This document shows, in pieces, positions 42,293 to 51,006 of a stretch of DNA of 64,000 nucleotides. The notes beneath the pieces are model-generated. The model ran no database searches. It was not told the DNA's origin and worked only from the letters and a program-made list of their open reading frames with translations. Origin of the DNA: Chitinophaga fulva (GTDB taxonomy: Bacteria; Bacteroidota; Bacteroidia; Chitinophagales; Chitinophagaceae). Positions within the stretch are counted from its first letter, which is position 1. Each line of letters opens with the position of its first letter. The stretch is taken from the NCBI RefSeq assembly GCF_012927205.1, contig NZ_JABBGC010000003.1, forward strand, positions 496,001-560,000, written 5' to 3'. The position numbers and the translations under genes were made by a program.

Positions 42293-44053
42293 ATGCCCAA
42301 CCCGTACATCTCGTTGTTAAAGACCGCCTGGAAATATGCGCGAAAAGAACGTAAAAAATACGTCCTGGTATACCTGCTGTTTATACTGGCCAATGTTTGT
42401 TTTTCCCTGAACCCGTTGTTATTCGGGTGGTTCATTGGCCGGGTACAACAGGATACTGCCAACCTGCCCCGATACACCCTGTTGTTTGCCGGTGGCTATC
42501 TGGGACTGAAGTTGCTGGAATGGGCTTTCCATGGGCCTGCCCGGGTGATGGAACAGGGCCTCTCCTTCCGCCTGAGCCGCAACTTCCTGCAGGAACGTTA
42601 CCATCAGGCGCTGCACCTGCCCGTAAAATGGCACCAGGACAACCACAGCGGCAGCGTCATCAACCGTATCCGTAAAGGATATGAGGCGCTGAAAGAATTT
42701 TTCTCCCGTGGATTTATGTACTTCCATGCCCTGTCCAAACTGATTTTTTCGCTGGCGGCCATGTTGTACTTCTCCCCCCTGTACGGCGTCATTGGCGTGG
42801 TGATGGGCATTGGCTGCATCTATTTTCTCATCCTGTTCGATAAACCATATATCCGTACACTGGAAGAAATCAATGAAGGAGAACACGTAGTATCCGCCAC
42901 GCTGTTCGACAGCCTCTCCAATATCATGACCGTAATCACGCTCCGGCTGGAGAAAAGCATGGAGAGCGGCCTGCTGGGAAAGATTGCCCGTATATGGCCC
43001 TCTTTCCGGAAAAACGTTATCATCAATGAATGGAAATGGTTTGTAGCGGAAATGATGATCACCCTGATATATTGTGTGATCACCATCGGCTATGTATTCC
43101 AGCATTGGGTACCGGGAGAGTTGTTTTATGTAGCCGGACTGGTAACCTTACTGGGATATGTAAACCAGTTCACCAGCGTGTTCCAGGATGTAGCGTGGCA
43201 GTACACCGATATCATACAGTACAATACCTCCGTGGAAACGGCCACCAATATCAGCGACGCCTACAAAGAACATCACCGGGCAGACGCCGCGCCCGAGCTG
43301 CCGGCCAACTGGCAAACCATCGATATCAGTCAACTTAATTTCTCTCACCTTCAGTCATATGATGAAGGGCATGCCCCGCAAAGCCTGCACCAGCTACAGG
43401 TACAAATAGGCAGAGGTAAAAAGATAGCGCTCATCGGAGAAAGCGGTAGCGGTAAGAGTACCCTGCTGGCCATACTGAGAGGGCTATACGAACCGGAAGA
43501 TGGTACGCAAGTGACGGTCAACGGAGAGGCGTACCCGTTAGCCACCATCCACGAAAGCGTGACCCTGTTCCCGCAGGAGCCGGAAATCTTTGAAAACACG
43601 ATCGCCTATAACGTCACCCTGGGACTTCCGTTTACCAACGAGGAAATCATGGACGTATGTGAAGCCGCCCATTTTTCCGAGGTGGTAGCGCTGCTGCCCG
43701 GCGGACTGGAGTCCGATATCCGGGAAAAAGGCGTGAACCTCTCCGGCGGACAGAAACAGCGGCTGGCACTGGCGCGCGGTATCCTCGCGGCACGCGACAG
43801 CGACGTCATCCTGCTCGATGAACCGACCAGCAGTGTGGACCCGAAGACAGAAGCGATGATTTACAACAAGATGTTCCAGACTTTCTCTGACAAAGCTATC
43901 GTGTCTGCCATGCACCGCCTGCATCTGCTGCCGCAGTTCGATTATATCTACGTACTGCAGCAGGGCCGTGTGGTGGCTGCCGGGAACTTCCGGGAACTGC
44001 GCGACCATAGCCCTGTTTTCCAGGAGTTATGGAAGCACCAGGAAAACAAATAA
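42293..44053 (+). CDS. ABC exporter, fused permease and ATPase
   Basis: 586 residues. Six membrane helices occupy about 20-320 (YVLVYLLFILANVCFSLNPL, LIFSLAAMLYFSPLYGVIGV, MITLIYCVITIGYVFQHW). The nucleotide-binding domain has every motif: Walker A GESGSGKST, Q-loop LFPQEPEIF, signature LSGGQKQR, Walker B VILLDEPTSSVD and the switch histidine in SAMHRLH. This is a type IV half-transporter of the MsbA/multidrug class that would work as a homodimer to export a lipid, peptide or drug. It is monocistronic. Substrate cannot be predicted. Confidence 0.92.
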   Translation: MPNPYISLLKTAWKYARKERKKYVLVYLLFILANVCFSLNPLLFGWFIGRVQQDTANLPRYTLLFAGGYLGLKLLEWAFHGPARVMEQGLSFRLSRNFLQERYHQALHLPVKWHQDNHSGSVINRIRKGYEALKEFFSRGFMYFHALSKLIFSLAAMLYFSPLYGVIGVVMGIGCIYFLILFDKPYIRTLEEINEGEHVVSATLFDSLSNIMTVITLRLEKSMESGLLGKIARIWPSFRKNVIINEWKWFVAEMMITLIYCVITIGYVFQHWVPGELFYVAGLVTLLGYVNQFTSVFQDVAWQYTDIIQYNTSVETATNISDAYKEHHRADAAPELPANWQTIDISQLNFSHLQSYDEGHAPQSLHQLQVQIGRGKKIALIGESGSGKSTLLAILRGLYEPEDGTQVTVNGEAYPLATIHESVTLFPQEPEIFENTIAYNVTLGLPFTNEEIMDVCEAAHFSEVVALLPGGLESDIREKGVNLSGGQKQRLALARGILAARDSDVILLDEPTSSVDPKTEAMIYNKMFQTFSDKAIVSAMHRLHLLPQFDYIYVLQQGRVVAAGNFRELRDHSPVFQELWKHQENK

Positions 44054-44142
44054 TTTTTTTAACTAATATTTATTATCATTGCAGCCGTTTTTTCATCCTA
44101 TGGAGGTTCTCTCCCAGCCTATCTATCACCCTATGAGAACAT

Positions 44143-44979
44143 ATGCAGGAAATTTCGCTGTACGATTTAAAGCGCAAACTGAGGACAAGCGAGAACCCGG
44201 ACGAAGTGATCACCTTATTGAGACGGCATTTACAGTCCTTCAACCGGCGGGAGTTGTCAGAACTGTTATGTGAGCTGCTGGAGTACCAGGAAATTTTTTT
44301 TGAAGCTGCCGAACTATTGATAGAAGAAGGCGGCGCAGACATTCATTATAAAAAGGAAGGGATGATCCCGGTCATCTTCTGTGCCGTGGGGGCCAACAAA
44401 CCCATGGCAGTGGAGTACGCCCTGAAAAAAGGCGCCACGCTGCACATCGACAGCCGGGATTACCTTTATGCCATCGCGTATATCTTTCAGCAGCACCGGT
44501 TGACTGCCATCACCGACATGCTGCTTATCCTGATCCGGCACAATATCGATTTCGATTTTGTGCTGGACAGTCTGGATACCCCGCTGTCACTCGCCACACG
44601 GCATAACAGCAACCGGGAAGTGATTGAATTTCTGTTGGCAGAAAATGTACGCAAATATGTATACGATGAAAACGGGCTGACAGCCATACACTATGTGCCA
44701 TTCGCCAAGGCGCCCAACCTCTATAAAATCATGATCACCGGGATGGCGGATATACAGGTTAAAACAAAATTTGCCACCAGCCTGGAACCGGTGGCGGAAG
44801 TGGTGATCAAAGTCAGCGAGCACAGTACGTTTGAAGAGTATATTTATGAATCGCTCAATGCTTTTCTGGTGAACCGGCACCGGATGTATGATGATATTTT
44901 TGAGAAGTACTACTACCGGTTGCATATGATCGCCGAGCATATTTCACAGATACGGACAAAATACGGGGAGGCGGGGTGA
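44143..44979 (+). CDS. Cytoplasmic protein with ankyrin-like repeats
   Basis: 278 residues with no signal peptide. Helical repeats resembling ankyrin units are visible at about 55-105 (AAELLIEEGGADIHYKKEG, then AVEYALKKGATLHIDSRDY) and 140-195 (DTPLSLATRHNSNREVIEFLL, DENGLTAIHYV). The flanks are helical and acidic/basic mixed. Such repeats bind proteins, but no partner is suggested by the neighbours: it follows the ABC exporter by 90 bp on the same strand. I do not recognise a wider family. Confidence 0.65.
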   Translation: MQEISLYDLKRKLRTSENPDEVITLLRRHLQSFNRRELSELLCELLEYQEIFFEAAELLIEEGGADIHYKKEGMIPVIFCAVGANKPMAVEYALKKGATLHIDSRDYLYAIAYIFQQHRLTAITDMLLILIRHNIDFDFVLDSLDTPLSLATRHNSNREVIEFLLAENVRKYVYDENGLTAIHYVPFAKAPNLYKIMITGMADIQVKTKFATSLEPVAEVVIKVSEHSTFEEYIYESLNAFLVNRHRMYDDIFEKYYYRLHMIAEHISQIRTKYGEAG

Positions 44980-45052
44980 ACGTTTTGTATATTCAATTAA
45001 TATTGTATATTGTCGATATACACCATTTCCCAAAAATCCTAAAAAGACCAAA

Positions 45053-45355
45053 ATGCTTGCAACGCTGACTTTCCTTGCCGCCGCGTTTTTCGTGGCCCAC
45101 GTTGGACTTCTCTTTACTTCCTTTGGCAAAAAAGGTTTCCAGAAAACAAAATACCTGTGGTCACATATCACCTTGTGGATTACCGGTGTGCTGGCTTGTA
45201 TCATTACCCTGCTGTTTGCAGGCAAATCTGTTTCCGGCGTGATCGATGTATTTGATACACCGATGAAGTCATCTTTATTGATCGTGTTATCACTGGTATT
45301 GTCGCTGGTAGCGCATACTGTCGTGAAGACGATGGTATTGCCCAAATACCAATAA
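45053..45355 (+). CDS. Small three-helix membrane protein of unknown function
   Basis: 100 residues, almost all membrane: MLATLTFLAAAFFVAHVGLLF, then a short basic loop (GKKGFQKTKYLWSH), ITLWITGVLACIITLLFAG and SSLLIVLSLVLSLVAHTVVK. The ATG at 45053 follows an A-rich stretch. No family is recognised; the size and shape fit the many small inner-membrane proteins of Bacteroidota. It ends 3 bp before the inverted copy of the AATTCGT heptamer array, with which its 3' end may form a terminator. Confidence 0.6.
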   Translation: MLATLTFLAAAFFVAHVGLLFTSFGKKGFQKTKYLWSHITLWITGVLACIITLLFAGKSVSGVIDVFDTPMKSSLLIVLSLVLSLVAHTVVKTMVLPKYQ

Positions 45356-45357
45356 TC

Positions 45358-45543
45358 AATTACGAATTACGAATTGAGGGCCTCTTTATCGGAAATTTAC
45401 TTACTAACCTGTCCATAAAAAAGCTATAATTCGTAATTCGTAATTCGTAATTCGTAATTCGTAATTCGTAATTCGTAATTCGTAATTCGTAATTCGTAAT
45501 TCGTAATTCGTAATTCGTAATTCGTAATTCGTAATTCGTAATT
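45358..45543. repeat. AATTCGT heptamer array with an inverted partner
   Basis: Sixteen perfect copies of aattcgt run from 45428 to 45539 and end in aatt at the stop codon of the next gene. On the far side of a 52-bp spacer lies aattacgaattacgaatt (45358-45375), the inverted form of the same heptamer. The whole space between the convergent genes can fold as one hairpin. Confidence 0.9.
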
Positions 45544-46297
45544 ATTTATTGATTACCAATCCCTGATTGGGCACATACTTATCGTATTCCATCACACGGG
45601 CTACACGGAGCGCCTCTGCTTCCCCTTTCAGTTTGGCAACAATGTGCAGCGCACCATCTATCCCTGCGGAGATACCGGCAGTAGTGATGATCCGGCCATT
45701 GTCTACATAGCGGACATTGTCCAGTACTTTGGTGCGGGGCAATTTTTTACGCAGGTTGCCAATCTGTTCGTGATAGGTAGTGGCCGTCTGGTTGTCCAGC
45801 AGGCCGGCATTACCGAGGATGAAAGCGCCGGTGCATACAGAGAAATAGCGGGCGGTGTTTTTATCGCGGGATTTTATCCATGCCATCACTTCAGGGTCTT
45901 CCGCAGTGGGGCCGGCGTTGCCACCAAAAACAGCGAGCATATCAGCCGGTGGCGCGTCTGCCAGGCTGTAGTCCGGCAGTACTTTGAGTACTCCCTGAGA
46001 GATGATCGGTTTTTTCTCTTTAGCCACGGTAAAAACCTCAAAACCGGCGTCAGCGAATACTTCCAGCGGTCCGGCGAAGTCAAGGATTTCGATGCCGTCG
46101 TACAACAGGAAACAAACGCTCATGCGTTTTTCAATGGTATCTTTTTTTATCAGTTCCATACCACAATGCGGACATTTTCCGGGTTGATGAAAGATGATCG
46201 TATCACAAGGGCCGCAGGGTGGACAGACATATTTAGCCTGACCCTGCGCAAAAAGCAGGCATGGCGCCAGCAGAAGCATTAACAGCAGCTGTTTCAT
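45542..46297 (-). CDS. Exported DJ-1/PfpI protein with N-terminal metal-binding motif
   Basis: 251 residues. A signal peptide (MKQLLLMLLLAPCLLFAQG) is followed by a short Cys-rich segment, YVCPPCGPCDT and then PGKCPHCGMELI, resembling the heavy-metal-binding HMBD/YHS-like ribbons seen in exported copper proteins. From about residue 58 the DJ-1/PfpI domain follows (VCFLLYDGIEILDFAGPLEVF, the nucleophile elbow FSVCTGAFILGNAGLL and ATTYHEQIGNL). The Glu in LEVF and the Cys in VCTGA are the usual active-site pair. The fusion of metal ribbon and exported DJ-1 is unusual. It lies 65 bp from a GlxA-type regulator with the same domain, on the same strand. Confidence 0.85.
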   Translation of the reverse strand: MKQLLLMLLLAPCLLFAQGQAKYVCPPCGPCDTIIFHQPGKCPHCGMELIKKDTIEKRMSVCFLLYDGIEILDFAGPLEVFADAGFEVFTVAKEKKPIISQGVLKVLPDYSLADAPPADMLAVFGGNAGPTAEDPEVMAWIKSRDKNTARYFSVCTGAFILGNAGLLDNQTATTYHEQIGNLRKKLPRTKVLDNVRYVDNGRIITTAGISAGIDGALHIVAKLKGEAEALRVARVMEYDKYVPNQGLVINK

Positions 46298-46362
46298 GAA
46301 TAAAATTTATATCACAAAGCTAGGAAGCAGGTAGTATCAAATCGGGACAACGAGGCTACAGA

Positions 46363-47292
46363 TCAGGCCACTTCCATGGATTTCGCAGGCTGGACCAGGC
46401 GGCGGAGCTGGTTGGGACTTTTAAAGCCACATTCTTTGGCCACCCAGGCTACTTTTTGGCCAGATTTTAACAATAGCAGGGCTTTTTCCTTCCGCAGTTT
46501 CTGGATATAATCACCGATAGTGGTGCCAGTGGCTGATTTAAACAGACGGGTGAGGTTACGGGGACTGATAAATACTTGTTCTGCGAGTTCCCCGATCGTC
46601 ATTTTTTGGTGGAGATGGGAGATGATATAATCCTGTACAGCGTGCACCTGATGATTTATATGCTGTCTGTTTTGCAGAAAGATGCTATCTTGCGGGGAGG
46701 AACCATCACGACGCATGGGTACAACCAGTACTTTTGCCAACAAGCTGGCAAATGCTATACCATGACGTTCTTCAATGAGAGCCAGCGCCATATCAATACC
46801 GGTAGCGATACCGGCGCTCGTGTAGATACGGCCGCTTTTTACAAACAATCTGTTTTCCACCACCTTCAGGCGCGGAAATTGCTGTTGTAAGGATGTTGTT
46901 TGAGCCCAGTGGGTAGTGCATTGCTGCCCGTCGAGCAAACCGGCAGCGGCCAGCGCGAAGGCCGCGGTACAAACAGAGCAGATGGTAGCGCCGCTGGCAG
47001 CAGCAGCCTGTAACCAGGGAACCCATAGGGCGTCGTCCGCCCGGTCCCACCGCCTCAGGTCCATTCCGGCAATGATCAGGATATCTTCCTTTGTCACCGT
47101 TACGGAACCAGGCGGATCTACTGAAGCAAAACCTAAACCGGAAGAACTGCCGGGTTGTGGATAAGGTGAAACATACCGCAGATCATAGGATTGGCCGCAA
47201 CAAATGGCCTCCACAAATACGGTCACTGCACCCGCAAGGTCCAGCAGGTGTACCCCGTCGAAAAGAAAAAATATGACACGATTGGGTATCAT
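46363..47292 (-). CDS. GlxA-family regulator (DJ-1/PfpI domain plus AraC helix-turn-helix)
   Basis: 309 residues. The N-terminal DJ-1/PfpI domain (MIPNRVIFFLFDGVHLLDLAG, ICSVCTAAFALAAAGLLDGQ, TTHWAQTTSL) is joined at about residue 205 to a complete AraC DNA-binding domain (MTIGELAEQVFISPRNLTRLF, then TIGDYIQKLRKEKALLLL and VAWVAKECGFKSPNQL). GlxA-type proteins use the first domain as a sensor. The gene is directly upstream of the exported DJ-1 protein on the same strand and is likely to control it or be co-transcribed with it. The cysteine of the elbow is retained. Confidence 0.9.
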   Translation of the reverse strand: MIPNRVIFFLFDGVHLLDLAGAVTVFVEAICCGQSYDLRYVSPYPQPGSSSGLGFASVDPPGSVTVTKEDILIIAGMDLRRWDRADDALWVPWLQAAAASGATICSVCTAAFALAAAGLLDGQQCTTHWAQTTSLQQQFPRLKVVENRLFVKSGRIYTSAGIATGIDMALALIEERHGIAFASLLAKVLVVPMRRDGSSPQDSIFLQNRQHINHQVHAVQDYIISHLHQKMTIGELAEQVFISPRNLTRLFKSATGTTIGDYIQKLRKEKALLLLKSGQKVAWVAKECGFKSPNQLRRLVQPAKSMEVA

Positions 47293-47337
47293 CTGACGAA
47301 ATTAGTATATTATTGACAAAAAGTTACGAGAGGTAAT

Positions 47338-47730
47338 ATGAACAGGAAAGATGTCTGGAGATACAAATCTCTGGAACAATTAGAAAACAAACGTTGGGAA
47401 CCCGCTACAGAAGATTCCATGGTCACTAAAAGGTGCATCGCCCTCAGCAAAGTACCCGTCATTAAGTTAACAGCCAGCGACCTAAGGGTATTGATAGGCC
47501 AAGCCTTTAATCCAAATTATCTGGTACCCCTGGCCATCGAAAAACTGAAGGACGATCTGTTCGTTGAAGCAGACCTGTATCCGGGCGATCTGTTAAAAAA
47601 TGTGCTGGACGTACCCCCGCCATTCTGGGAAGAACATCAGGAACTGCATCATGACATGAAACAGATGATTCAGTCGCGTGCAGTGGAAGTAGCATCTGAG
47701 ATTGATTTACCCGGTTATTGGCAATCGTAA
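47338..47730 (+). CDS. CdiI-type immunity protein (contact-dependent growth inhibition), orphan
   Basis: 130 residues, no signal peptide. The family words are plain in order: YKSLEQLENKRWEPAT, CIALSKVPVIKLTASDLRVL, then IGQAFNPNYLVPLAIEKLKD, LFVEADLYPGDLLKNVL and PPFWEEH. These match the CdiI_2-type immunity proteins that neutralise toxins delivered by CDI or polymorphic-toxin systems, here over the whole length. No CdiA, Rhs or toxin gene is adjacent: it lies between GlxA and dinB, so it is an orphan that may protect against toxins of neighbouring strains. A ribosome-site-like gagagg precedes the ATG. Confidence 0.85.
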   Translation: MNRKDVWRYKSLEQLENKRWEPATEDSMVTKRCIALSKVPVIKLTASDLRVLIGQAFNPNYLVPLAIEKLKDDLFVEADLYPGDLLKNVLDVPPPFWEEHQELHHDMKQMIQSRAVEVASEIDLPGYWQS

Positions 47731-47752
47731 GCCGGCAGTTCTACAGGAAAGA

Positions 47753-48865
47753 TCATCCCTCAAAATCGAAAAGTGATAACTGTGGATTAACAGGCTTATC
47801 CGAAGCAGGACCCGCTTCACCGAAATTAGACAACGTTATACCCAACAAACGTATCTGCTTATCTTCTGGCCCGGTAGCTGCCAACAACTGTTTGGCCGTG
47901 TGTAGTATTGTGTCCAGGTCTCCTACCGGATAAGGGAAAGACTGATTACGGGTGATCTGCTTAAAATCGCTATACTTGATTTTCAGCGTAATGGTACGCC
48001 CTTTCAAACTGTAGCGCTCCAACCTGCCGTAAACAGTGCGGGCTATTTTATCCAGCTCCGCATGCATGTCTTCCAGGGCCGTCAGGTCCTCGGGAAAGGT
48101 ATCTTCTGCGCCCAATGATTTGGTCTCGCGGTGCGGCTGCACCGCCCGGTTGTCTATTCCCCGCACTATCTGATAGTAAAAAATTCCTACCTTACCGAAA
48201 TACTGTTTCAGCTCCTGCTCTGTCAACTTCTTCAGATCACCACCGGTGAAAAGCCCCATCCGCTTCATTTTGTCAGCGGTCACTTTGCCCACGCCATGAA
48301 ACTTTTCCACCGGCAACTGCTCCATAAAAGCTTCAATAGCCGACGGACCAATAAACGTAAAGCCATCCGGTTTATTCAAATCAGAAGCAATCTTAGCCAC
48401 AAACTTATTGACAGAAATACCGGCGGATGCCGTCAGCTGTAACTCTTCCCGGATAGCCATTTTGATCTGCCGTGCTATATCGATGGCTGAGCCTATGTTC
48501 AACTTGTCTTCCGTCACATCCAAATAAGCTTCATCCAGCGATAACGGTTCTATCAAATCTGTATACCGTGCAAAAATTTCCCGTATCCTGCGGGACACCT
48601 CCTTGTAAGCATCAAAACGCGGACGAACAAAAATAAGCTGAGGATACAACTGCAATGCCCTTCTGGACGACATGGCCGACCGGATGCCATATTTCCGCGC
48701 TTCATAACTGGCCGTGGCCACCACGCCCCTCCCCTCCGGAGACCCGCCCACCGCTATCGCTTTACCACGGTACTGCGGGTTGTCACGCTGCTCCACCGAC
48801 GCATAAAATGCATCCATATCGATGTGAATAATCTTTCGTTGTATGTTGTTTTCGGTCTGTTCCAT
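47753..48865 (-). CDS. dinB: DNA polymerase IV (Y-family)
   Basis: About 370 residues from the ATG at 48865; an in-frame TTG at 48883 is less likely. The palm and fingers carry IIHIDMDAFYASVEQRDNP (first catalytic Asp) and the SLDEAYLDVTED motif with the second Asp/Glu pair. GVGKVTADKMKRMGLFTGGDL is the thumb helix-hairpin-helix, and the little-finger domain follows (LGAEDTFPEDLTAL, TITLKIKYSDFKQITR). The C-terminal LSLFDFEG is a standard beta-clamp-binding QLSLF-type peptide. The enzyme performs error-prone translesion synthesis. It is monocistronic; no SOS box could be identified by eye. Confidence 0.95.
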   Translation of the reverse strand: MEQTENNIQRKIIHIDMDAFYASVEQRDNPQYRGKAIAVGGSPEGRGVVATASYEARKYGIRSAMSSRRALQLYPQLIFVRPRFDAYKEVSRRIREIFARYTDLIEPLSLDEAYLDVTEDKLNIGSAIDIARQIKMAIREELQLTASAGISVNKFVAKIASDLNKPDGFTFIGPSAIEAFMEQLPVEKFHGVGKVTADKMKRMGLFTGGDLKKLTEQELKQYFGKVGIFYYQIVRGIDNRAVQPHRETKSLGAEDTFPEDLTALEDMHAELDKIARTVYGRLERYSLKGRTITLKIKYSDFKQITRNQSFPYPVGDLDTILHTAKQLLAATGPEDKQIRLLGITLSNFGEAGPASDKPVNPQLSLFDFEG

Positions 48866-48898
48866 TTGTTCTTCTGCAGGCAACGTAAAGATACAACA

Positions 48899-48932
48899 AA
48901 ACAGGCTGCTGAACCGTTTCAGCAGCCTGTTA
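48899..48932 (-). terminator. Rho-independent terminator
   Basis: 14-bp stem (aacaggctgctgaa with ttcagcagcctgtt), closed by a short loop, directly after the hydrolase-lipoprotein gene on the minus strand. Confidence 0.85.
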
Positions 48933-48952
48933 TTCAGTAGTGTTATCTATAT

Positions 48953-49882
48953 TTAAAACATAGGTGGTGCCGGGTCCAGATTGCTGTCCAGGAAATCTTT
49001 TACCATCGGCATCCACCAGTCTGCATGTGTCATCATACCGATGTGTGTAGTGCCTGGTAAAATAGCCAACCGGGATTTAGGCAACCCATGTATGTCTCCC
49101 ATTTTTCCGCCGCCTTTGGCGCGGATCAGATCCAGTGCATGCTCATACCGCACGCCGTCTGCATCACCGATGGCCATAAATATGGGCGCCTTGATGTTTT
49201 TCACTTCTTTGCTCCAGTCGTACGGCACCACATCTGCACTCAGCACCTTTTTGATGTACGCGGGAAACTGAGCTGAATCATTGCCATAGCTGAGGTATTG
49301 TTTTTCTATCGGAGAGCCTTTGAACATATCTGCATTCATGGTAGCAAAACTGGCCTCTACATCAGGCCACCAGCCATTATGGGCGTAGGTCCCTGACAGA
49401 ATCACCAGTCTGCGCAACTGCTCCGGATGCCGCACGGCAAACTGAAAAGCAATGCCGCCACCCATACTGTATCCGAGCACGTCTGCACTGTCTACCTTCA
49501 AATGTTTCAGCAGACCGGACACATCGTCCGCCATAGCTTCATAACTAAATTTGCGCGGGATATCCTTTGTACGGCCATGTCCCTGCATTTCGGCAACAAT
49601 TATTTTCCGGTCTTTCGCCAACACGGGAATGATATGCGCCCAGTTCATGGGAATGTTCATAAAAGAGCCATGCAGCAGCACCAGCGGTTTACCGCTGCCA
49701 TACACTTCATAATACATCTTTAATCCGTTTACATCTGCATAGCCGCTCTCTGCCGGCTTCAGACTGTCTTTGGCAACGGTATCTTTCGGCGTGGCAGCAG
49801 TGGTTTGCTGATCTTTCGGTGGCTGTTGGCAGGCCACGAACAATATAGCTACAAGCGATAAAAAGGTTATCAGGTACTTCAT
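48953..49882 (-). CDS. Alpha/beta-hydrolase lipoprotein
   Basis: About 309 residues from the ATG at 49882, which begins a lipoprotein signal MKYLITFLSLVAILFVACQQ with the cysteine after LFVA; longer frames lack support. A short Thr/Lys-rich linker leads to an alpha/beta-hydrolase fold: PLVLLHGSFMNIPMNWAHI (oxyanion HG), VLGYSMGGGIAFQFAV (nucleophile Ser in GYSMGG), MAIGDADGVRYEHAL (Asp) and LPGTTHIGM (His). The enzyme is probably anchored facing the periplasm and is an esterase or related hydrolase; the substrate is unknown. It is divergent from the AraC gene starting at 50004. Confidence 0.88.
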   Translation of the reverse strand: MKYLITFLSLVAILFVACQQPPKDQQTTAATPKDTVAKDSLKPAESGYADVNGLKMYYEVYGSGKPLVLLHGSFMNIPMNWAHIIPVLAKDRKIIVAEMQGHGRTKDIPRKFSYEAMADDVSGLLKHLKVDSADVLGYSMGGGIAFQFAVRHPEQLRRLVILSGTYAHNGWWPDVEASFATMNADMFKGSPIEKQYLSYGNDSAQFPAYIKKVLSADVVPYDWSKEVKNIKAPIFMAIGDADGVRYEHALDLIRAKGGGKMGDIHGLPKSRLAILPGTTHIGMMTHADWWMPMVKDFLDSNLDPAPPMF

Positions 49883-50003
49883 ACGATATCTTTTTTGTGA
49901 TGATACAAATGTCCGCAACATTCGGTTGCTGTGTGCTGTATGTATGCGACTTTCTACCGGGGCAAATGCGACCTGTGTCATTGGAAATGTGTAATTTTAA
50001 CTG

Positions 50004-50906
50004 ATGGTCAAAGTAGAAACACTGGAAATTTTTTACAGGGATAAAATCGGACGGGCGCCTGAAAACCTCCGCCAGGGGGCAGGGCATTTTGATATATTCA
50101 AGACCGATTACACCCTTGACCAGCCCCTGCCCAACCCTGAAGCATACAGACGGAGGGATTTCTACAAGATCAGCCTCTCCCATGGTAAGAGTGAAGTACA
50201 ATTTGCCGATAAAACTGTTCAGATAAAAAAACAGGCGCTCCTGTTCCTGAATCCGCAGATACCCTGCAGCGGCGATCTGTCACAGGTCAACAACAGCTTT
50301 TGTATCGTCTTCAACCAACATTTTTTTCACCGTTATGGTAACCTGCATGAATACCCGGTTTACCAGCCGGGAGGTACGCATATATTTGAACTGACAGACG
50401 AACAGGTACGTGACGTGGAAAATATTTTTCAGCGCATGCTGGAGGAGAAAGTGTCCGACTATGTTTACAAATATGATGTATTAAGAAACCTCACCCTTGA
50501 ATTAATTCACTTTGCGCTGAAAACGCAGCTCCGTTCCGCCACCCAGGTCACGCCTCCACACAATGCAGCCGAACGGATTGCCACACTTTTCACCACGCTA
50601 CTTGAACAACACTACGCCATTGATGATACCACGCAACAGGTATCGCTTCGTTCCGCGGCCGACTTTGCCCGGCATATGAATATTCATGTCAACCATCTCA
50701 ACCGGGCGCTGAAAGCGGCCACCGGTAACACCACCTCCCACATCATTGCTGCCCGTTGCCTGAGCGAAGCCAAATCCTTGTTAAAACAAAGCAGCTGGAG
50801 CATTGCTGAAATCGCTTACTCACTGGGCTTTTTAGAGCCCACCCACTTTAACGCCTTCTTCAAAAAACAAACCGGCACCTCTCCCCGAAAATTCAGGAAT
50901 GTTTGA
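50004..50906 (+). CDS. AraC-family transcriptional regulator
   Basis: 300 residues. The N-terminal cupin-type part reads RRRDFYKISLSHGKSEVQFA, then KKQALLFLNPQIPCSGDLSQ. The C-terminal helix-turn-helix pair is complete (LRSAADFARHMNIHVNHLNRAL, then TSHIIAARCLSEAKSLLKQS and IAEIAYSLGFLEPTHFNAFFKKQTGTSPRKFR). It is followed after 100 bp by an aldo/keto reductase on the same strand, a common regulator-target pair in Bacteroidota, where such reductases detoxify reactive aldehydes. The upstream hydrolase lipoprotein is divergent and may share the control region. Confidence 0.9.
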   Translation: MVKVETLEIFYRDKIGRAPENLRQGAGHFDIFKTDYTLDQPLPNPEAYRRRDFYKISLSHGKSEVQFADKTVQIKKQALLFLNPQIPCSGDLSQVNNSFCIVFNQHFFHRYGNLHEYPVYQPGGTHIFELTDEQVRDVENIFQRMLEEKVSDYVYKYDVLRNLTLELIHFALKTQLRSATQVTPPHNAAERIATLFTTLLEQHYAIDDTTQQVSLRSAADFARHMNIHVNHLNRALKAATGNTTSHIIAARCLSEAKSLLKQSSWSIAEIAYSLGFLEPTHFNAFFKKQTGTSPRKFRNV

Positions 50907-51006
50907 ATTTTGATATAGATGGTTTGTATTTCGCTTTTTCTCTGCCTGCCAGCAAATGACCTTTGCTTATCGATCCGCCATTGTGCAATTAAAAGATCGA
51001 AAAAGC

